From Centrapalus pauciflorus (lineage: Eukaryota; Streptophyta; Magnoliopsida; Asterales; Asteraceae), in contig JAANYP010002814.1 of the NCBI GenBank assembly GCA_020465985.1, forward strand, positions 1 to 64,000: a DNA stretch of 64,000 nucleotides. The letters are read 5' to 3'. A program made the translations under genes and the position numbers. The notes below the pieces were generated by a model. It ran no database searches. It was not told where the DNA came from and was given only the letters and a program-made list of their open reading frames with translations. Below, in pieces: positions 60,106-64,000 of this stretch (the first letter of the stretch is position 1; the number at the start of each line of letters is the position of its first letter).

Positions 60106-61036
60106 GTCATGTTTCAGCTTCTCGTTTACAATTTTTGGCCTCTACAGGTGCTCTAGGTCAGTTGAATTATTCAGATATATCTGATTGTAGTGGTTGTAAA
60201 CTGGTGAAATTTTCCTCTTTACCGTTCCGTAAAAGTGTCTCTTGTTCTTTTGCACCATTTGATCTGATTCATTCTGATGTGTGGGGACCTTCTCCTGTGT
60301 CTTCTAAGGGGGTGCTAGATATTATGTTTCCTTTATTGATGATTATACTCGTTATACATGGATCTATATGATGAAACACCGGTCTGAATTTCTGTCAATC
60401 TATAAAGATTTTAGAGCTCTGGTTAAAACCCAACATTCAGCGGTCATTAAATGTTTTCGTTGTGACTTAGGAGGTGAATACACTTCTAATGCCTTCACCC
60501 AATTACTTGCTTCTGATGGTACAATATACCAAACGTCGTGTACCGATACCCCTCAACAAAATGGTGTTGCCGAACGAAAACATAGACATCTCCTTGAAAT
60601 TGCTAGGTCGTTGTTATTGTCTTCTGAAGTTCCTCGTGTCTTGTGGGCTGAAGCTCTCCTTACCGCTGTCTATGTCATTAATCAGATTCCCATTGCTCAT
60701 AACTCTGGCCTATCTCAATTCGAAAAACTTTATGGAACCACACCTGATTATTCTTCCTTACATGTTTTTGGTTGTGCTTGTTTTGTTCTTCGTCCTCACG
60801 TTGAGCGCAACGAGTTGTCTTCTCGGTCAGCTTTATGTGTGTTCTTGGGGAATGGGATAGGTCAAAAGGGGTATCGTTGTTTTGATCCGGTCAGTCACAA
60901 ATTATATGTCTCGCGTCATGTGACATTTTTAGAGCATATTCCCTTATTTTCAATTCCTACTTCGTCTCCTACTCCGACACGGTTAGATTTTTGTCTATTG
61001 ATCCTTTTAGTCCTGACACTGAAGATTCTACATTAG
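60090..61036 (+). pseudogene. Integrase of element E
   Basis: The first part (to ~60310) has the pre-integrase zinc region ISDCSGCKLVKF and the first catalytic Asp in LIHSDVWGP. After a frame change near 60312, the second part (60368-61036) has FRCDLGGEYTS (second Asp, residue 33) and PQQNGVAERKHRH (Glu, residue 69), then VLWAEALLTAVYVINQIP. The catalytic triad is intact in sequence, but the frames do not connect. A further frame change near 60985 separates it from RT. Confidence 0.8.
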
Positions 61037-61915
61037 ATACATCTGTTCCTGAGACGTCTACAACATCAGATCCTTCTATTACGCATACGACCGCTCAGCC
61101 ACCTACTGTCACTGCGGATGTTCCTATCACACGTAAGTCTACTCGTCCTCGTAAGTCTACTCAACTTCCCGACTTTGCATACTCTTCTTATTCTGCTTCC
61201 TTTTCTTCTTTTCTTGCTAATGTTCATCGTTTGGTTGAGCCTACATCCTATAGAGAGGCTGTCTCTGATCCACTTTGGCAGGATGCGATGGCTGAGGAGC
61301 TTACCGCTCTTTATCATACTCGTACTTGGGATTTGGTTCCTCTCCCCACTGGAAAGGAACCCATTGGTTGTCGTTGGGTCTACAAGATTAAGACCAAATC
61401 AGATGGATCTGTTGAGCGATATAAGGCTAGACTTGTTGCTAAGGGATACTCACAGCCGTATGGTGTGGATTATGAGGAAACTTTTGCACCTGTTGCAAAA
61501 ATGACCACTTTACGTACTTTGATTGCAGTGACTTCTGTTCGTCAGTGGAAAATATCTCAAATGGATGTCAAAAATGCCTTCTTGAATGGTGATCTTAATG
61601 AGGAGGTTTACATGACTCCTCCTCCCGGTATTGCTAATCAGAAACGTGAAGTTTGTCGCCTTCGTAAGGCTCTTTATGGTCTCAAACAAGCCCCTCGTGC
61701 TTGGTTTGAGAAATTCTCTACTGTCATCACCTCTCTTGAATTTATTGTGAGTAATCATGACTCAACATTGTTTGTTAAAACCACTGGTGCCGGTCGAATT
61801 ATCTTATCTTTATATGTTGATGACATGATTATTACTGGTGATGATTTAGAGGGTATTGAGTCTCTTAAGCATGATCTGGCTACCCGTTTTGCTATGAAAG
61901 ACTTGGGATGGTTAC
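60991..61915 (+). pseudogene. Reverse transcriptase of element E, interrupted
   Basis: One long open stretch contains LWQDAMAEELTAL, RYKARLVAKGYSQ, TFAPVAKMTTLRTL, the catalytic QMDVKNAFLNGDLNEEVYM (Asp at ~192), LYGLKQAPRAWF and LYVDDMIITGDD (YVDD 275-278). It ends in AMKDLG, the conserved thumb block, where the solo LTR begins after GTTAC at 61915. The codons after that are LTR-derived. Confidence 0.85.
61911..61915. other. TSD GTTAC, left copy
   Basis: GTTAC recurs at 63624-63628. Confidence 0.9.
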
Positions 61916-63623
61916 TGATATGTTCATATTTATATATATTTTTGGCATCACTTCCCTTGCAATTTGGTCGGTTTTTCTTTCGAAAAACGTGAAATAGATA
62001 TCTAATTCATTCATTTTTATGATTCATAGGACAAAAGAGGTTTTATCGACGAAGGAATGAACATCGAAGAAAAACCGACAAACTTTGAAGCCCCGGCGAG
62101 TTCTCGTGGATTTTGTAGAAGTAAAGAAGCGAAATTGGTGAATTTTTAGAGCCTACGACCGTAGAAGGGGGAAGCCTACGACCATAGGGGATACAAGGAG
62201 CATTACCGTGGGCTAGGGCACAGGTTTGACCAAGTAAACATGGCCTACGACCGTGGAGCTTAAGGCCTACGGTCGTAGGCGGCGCAGAATCCCTATAAAC
62301 AGAACAGATTCGGCCAGAACGAAGGAGCAACTTGTTTTCTCGTTTTTCAGCAGTATTTGATGAATTTTTGCAGTATTTCTTCACATATTTAAGTAGGTTT
62401 AGCATAGTTTTAGTTAATTAATCATTCGGGATTGATATTGACGTGGATTGAAGCATTCGGTTAGCAGTAATCGTTGGTTTTTCGTCCATATTTGCAATAT
62501 TTCGGTACATTCGTTCCTTTTTCTTTCGTGTTTCATAATGAATGCTATTAAGTTCTGTTTATTTTCTGTCTTTAGTATGGATCGTGAGTAGTTTATTGTT
62601 CACCCGCTTGGGATAACGGTTTCTATGTATTGATTGGAATTTTATGGATTGATTGAAGGTTTTTGGGTTTAATCCGTTGTACGAGTTATTTCTTGATTAA
62701 ATCTTATTAAAAATCAGATTTTTATCATCTTTTTAGCATTATTGTGATCATAAAAGTTTGATAACAAACCTGTGTTTTTATTAAGTTGATTAAAGTTTGA
62801 AACTTTGAGTGAAAATCTCACAGTTTATTGGCGATTCGAGCATTATTGTGTTGACAATCGTTCAGTAAATTGTAAGATTAGAATTTTTGGTTTTAATTGG
62901 TTCTTAGGCATTATTGTGATGATGGAATTAATTGACATTGGAAATTCATTTTTAAAGTGTCATGATTAATCGAATTAGTCTTTCGATATTAATTGGTTGA
63001 TTTGAGTGCTTGTCGTGTTGATAACTTAAGTAATTGATATCGAGATTATATTCGATTAAATTGTTAAACTTGGGTTTTATTTGATAAAAGGAATTACTTT
63101 ATTAACGGGTTAAATTTATTAATCGGACTTTAGTTGTTTTAATAATCGGTTAATCGTCGATTCTTTTATCAATCAATTCATAAAGCCAATTTATCATAGT
63201 TATCCGAATTCCAAGTGGGTGACGTTTTTCCAAATTAAAGGTTTTCGTTAATATTAGTTAGTTATTGTGGTTTGACCGTTTCCGTTAATTGCTTTAATTT
63301 TACTTAATATTATTAGTTTTTATTTATATCTAAAAAGCCAAAAATAGTGTTTTTAGTTTTATTCTTGTCGTAATTAGTTTGCCTTAGTCATTTATCTTTT
63401 ATAGCCGTCTTTGATTGTCAGTTTCTTGAAAAATCCGAAATAGCTAAATATTGGTTTAGGTTGTAGTATTGGAGTCTCCGTTCTTTATTCCGTTTCCTGA
63501 GTTCGATAAATCCTGGGTGATTCTTAAAGCTATATTGCACACGATTGGTACATTGCCAGTTGTGTAATTTATACTTTGGGTTCATTTAGACATTAAAACC
63601 TGAGGTGTGTTTTGCACGCGTCA
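61916..63623 (+). mobile_element. Tat-like Gypsy solo LTR (1,708 bp) inside element E
   Basis: It starts TGATATGTTC and ends GCACGCGTCA, with GTTAC on both sides. RT coding resumes directly at 63629. The TGATA start, length and T-rich 3' half resemble the LTR at 5045-6501, so a Tat/Athila-like Gypsy origin is inferred. Three short CCTACGACCGT-type motifs recur at 62152-62275 on both strands. No coding. Confidence 0.85.
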
Positions 63624-63628
63624 GTTAC

Positions 63629-64000
63629 GTATTTTTTGGGGATTGAAGTTGCTCACTCTGATAAAGGTTACTTATTATCACAATCGAAGTATATCTCTGA
63701 TTTATTTGATCGCGCTCACCTTTCTGATAATAAAGTTGTGGATACTACTCTTGAAACCAATGCACGTTATTCCCTGAATGATGGAGTTCCTCTATCAGAT
63801 CCGAGTTTGTATCGTACCATTGTAGGTAGTTTGATTTATCTCACCCTCACTCGTCCAGACATATCTCATGCAGTTCATGTGGTCAGTCAGTTTGTTAACG
63901 CTCCTACTACTGTACATTGGGGAGCTGTTCTTCGTATTTTGCGGTATTTGAGGGGTACTCAATTTCAGAGTTTGTTGTTTCCTTCTACATCGTCTCTAGA
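63629..64000 (+). pseudogene. RT end and RNase H connection of element E
   Basis: Coding resumes with YFLGIEVAHSDKGYLLSQSK, then LYRTIVGSLIYLTLTRPDIS and WGAVLRILRYLRG, the regular Copia order. The frame is open to the window end. Confidence 0.8.

Larger units (their letters stand above)
58504..64000 (+). mobile_element. Ty1/Copia element E, 5' LTR to RNase H, runs off the window
   Basis: It consists of a short LTR (58504-58677), tRNA-Met primer site, an ~870-bp leader, protease, integrase, RT, an inserted solo LTR (61916-63623) and the RT end/RNase H connection up to the window edge. The 3' LTR is outside. A gag domain is absent: the first open frame begins at 59554 only ~45 codons before the protease motif. 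CTGCT (58499-58503) before the LTR should recur after the 3' LTR. At least three frame changes and the insertion make it inactive. Confidence 0.85.

Overview
The window is nuclear DNA of a flowering plant. Evidence: Ty1/Copia and Ty3/Gypsy LTR retrotransposons with tRNA-Met-type primer sites, Mutator-like (MULE-like) inverted-repeat elements with 9-bp target duplications, Helitron-like termini, long (TA)n microsatellites, and one intact coiled-coil NB-ARC LRR resistance gene. The R1/RPP13-like look of that gene, and a 3' ORF behind a SIRE-type Copia pol that I associate mainly with asterid genomes, suggest an asterid eudicot. That placement is inference.

Layout. 1-2112: 3' end of a SIRE-like Copia element (A, + strand) that runs into a Gypsy LTR (2113-3644, - strand), itself lodged at the pol end of a Tat/Athila-like Gypsy element (3645-~6501). 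6.5-8.85 kb: AT-rich DNA, a Helitron-like fragment and an inverted repeat around a TA/CA microsatellite. 8856-21290: a nearly complete but decayed SIRE-like Copia (B, - strand, TSD TTTCT); its 3' ORF is split by a 1,993-bp Gypsy solo LTR (12049-14041, TSD CAGTA). 21.3-24.9 kb: AT-rich DNA with Helitron-type ends. 24923-26175: MULE-like element with a 9-bp TSD. 26.4-28.15 kb: three inverted-repeat elements, each sitting between (TA)n tracts.

29632-36375: a short-LTR Copia (C, - strand) without protease and integrase, holding a young 4.2-kb LTR element with no coding capacity (30637-34841, TSD TAACG). 36898-40799: a 3.9-kb Gypsy-type solo LTR (TSD CTTAT). 41974-42555: a second MULE-like element. 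43983-44858: a broken MYB/SANT-like gene. 46506-49313: the intact CC-NB-LRR gene (935 aa), the only convincing functional host gene. 50287-50936: a third MULE-like element, inside a larger degenerate inverted repeat upstream of the NLR. 51.6-54.4 kb: two more TA-microsatellite-bounded elements. 55.0-58.5 kb: Copia D (- strand), cut by Copia E (+ strand, 58504 to beyond the end), which is in turn cut by a Tat-like solo LTR (61916-63623, TSD GTTAC).

The window is thus a nested repeat landscape around one disease-resistance gene. Target duplications fix the order of many insertions. The least ordinary signal is a family of inverted-repeat elements (at least five copies in two clusters) that always lie between (TA)n tracts, like the rice Micron elements, with GATGCAT-rich or CT-rich interiors. 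All boundaries were read by eye; no database search or alignment program was available.
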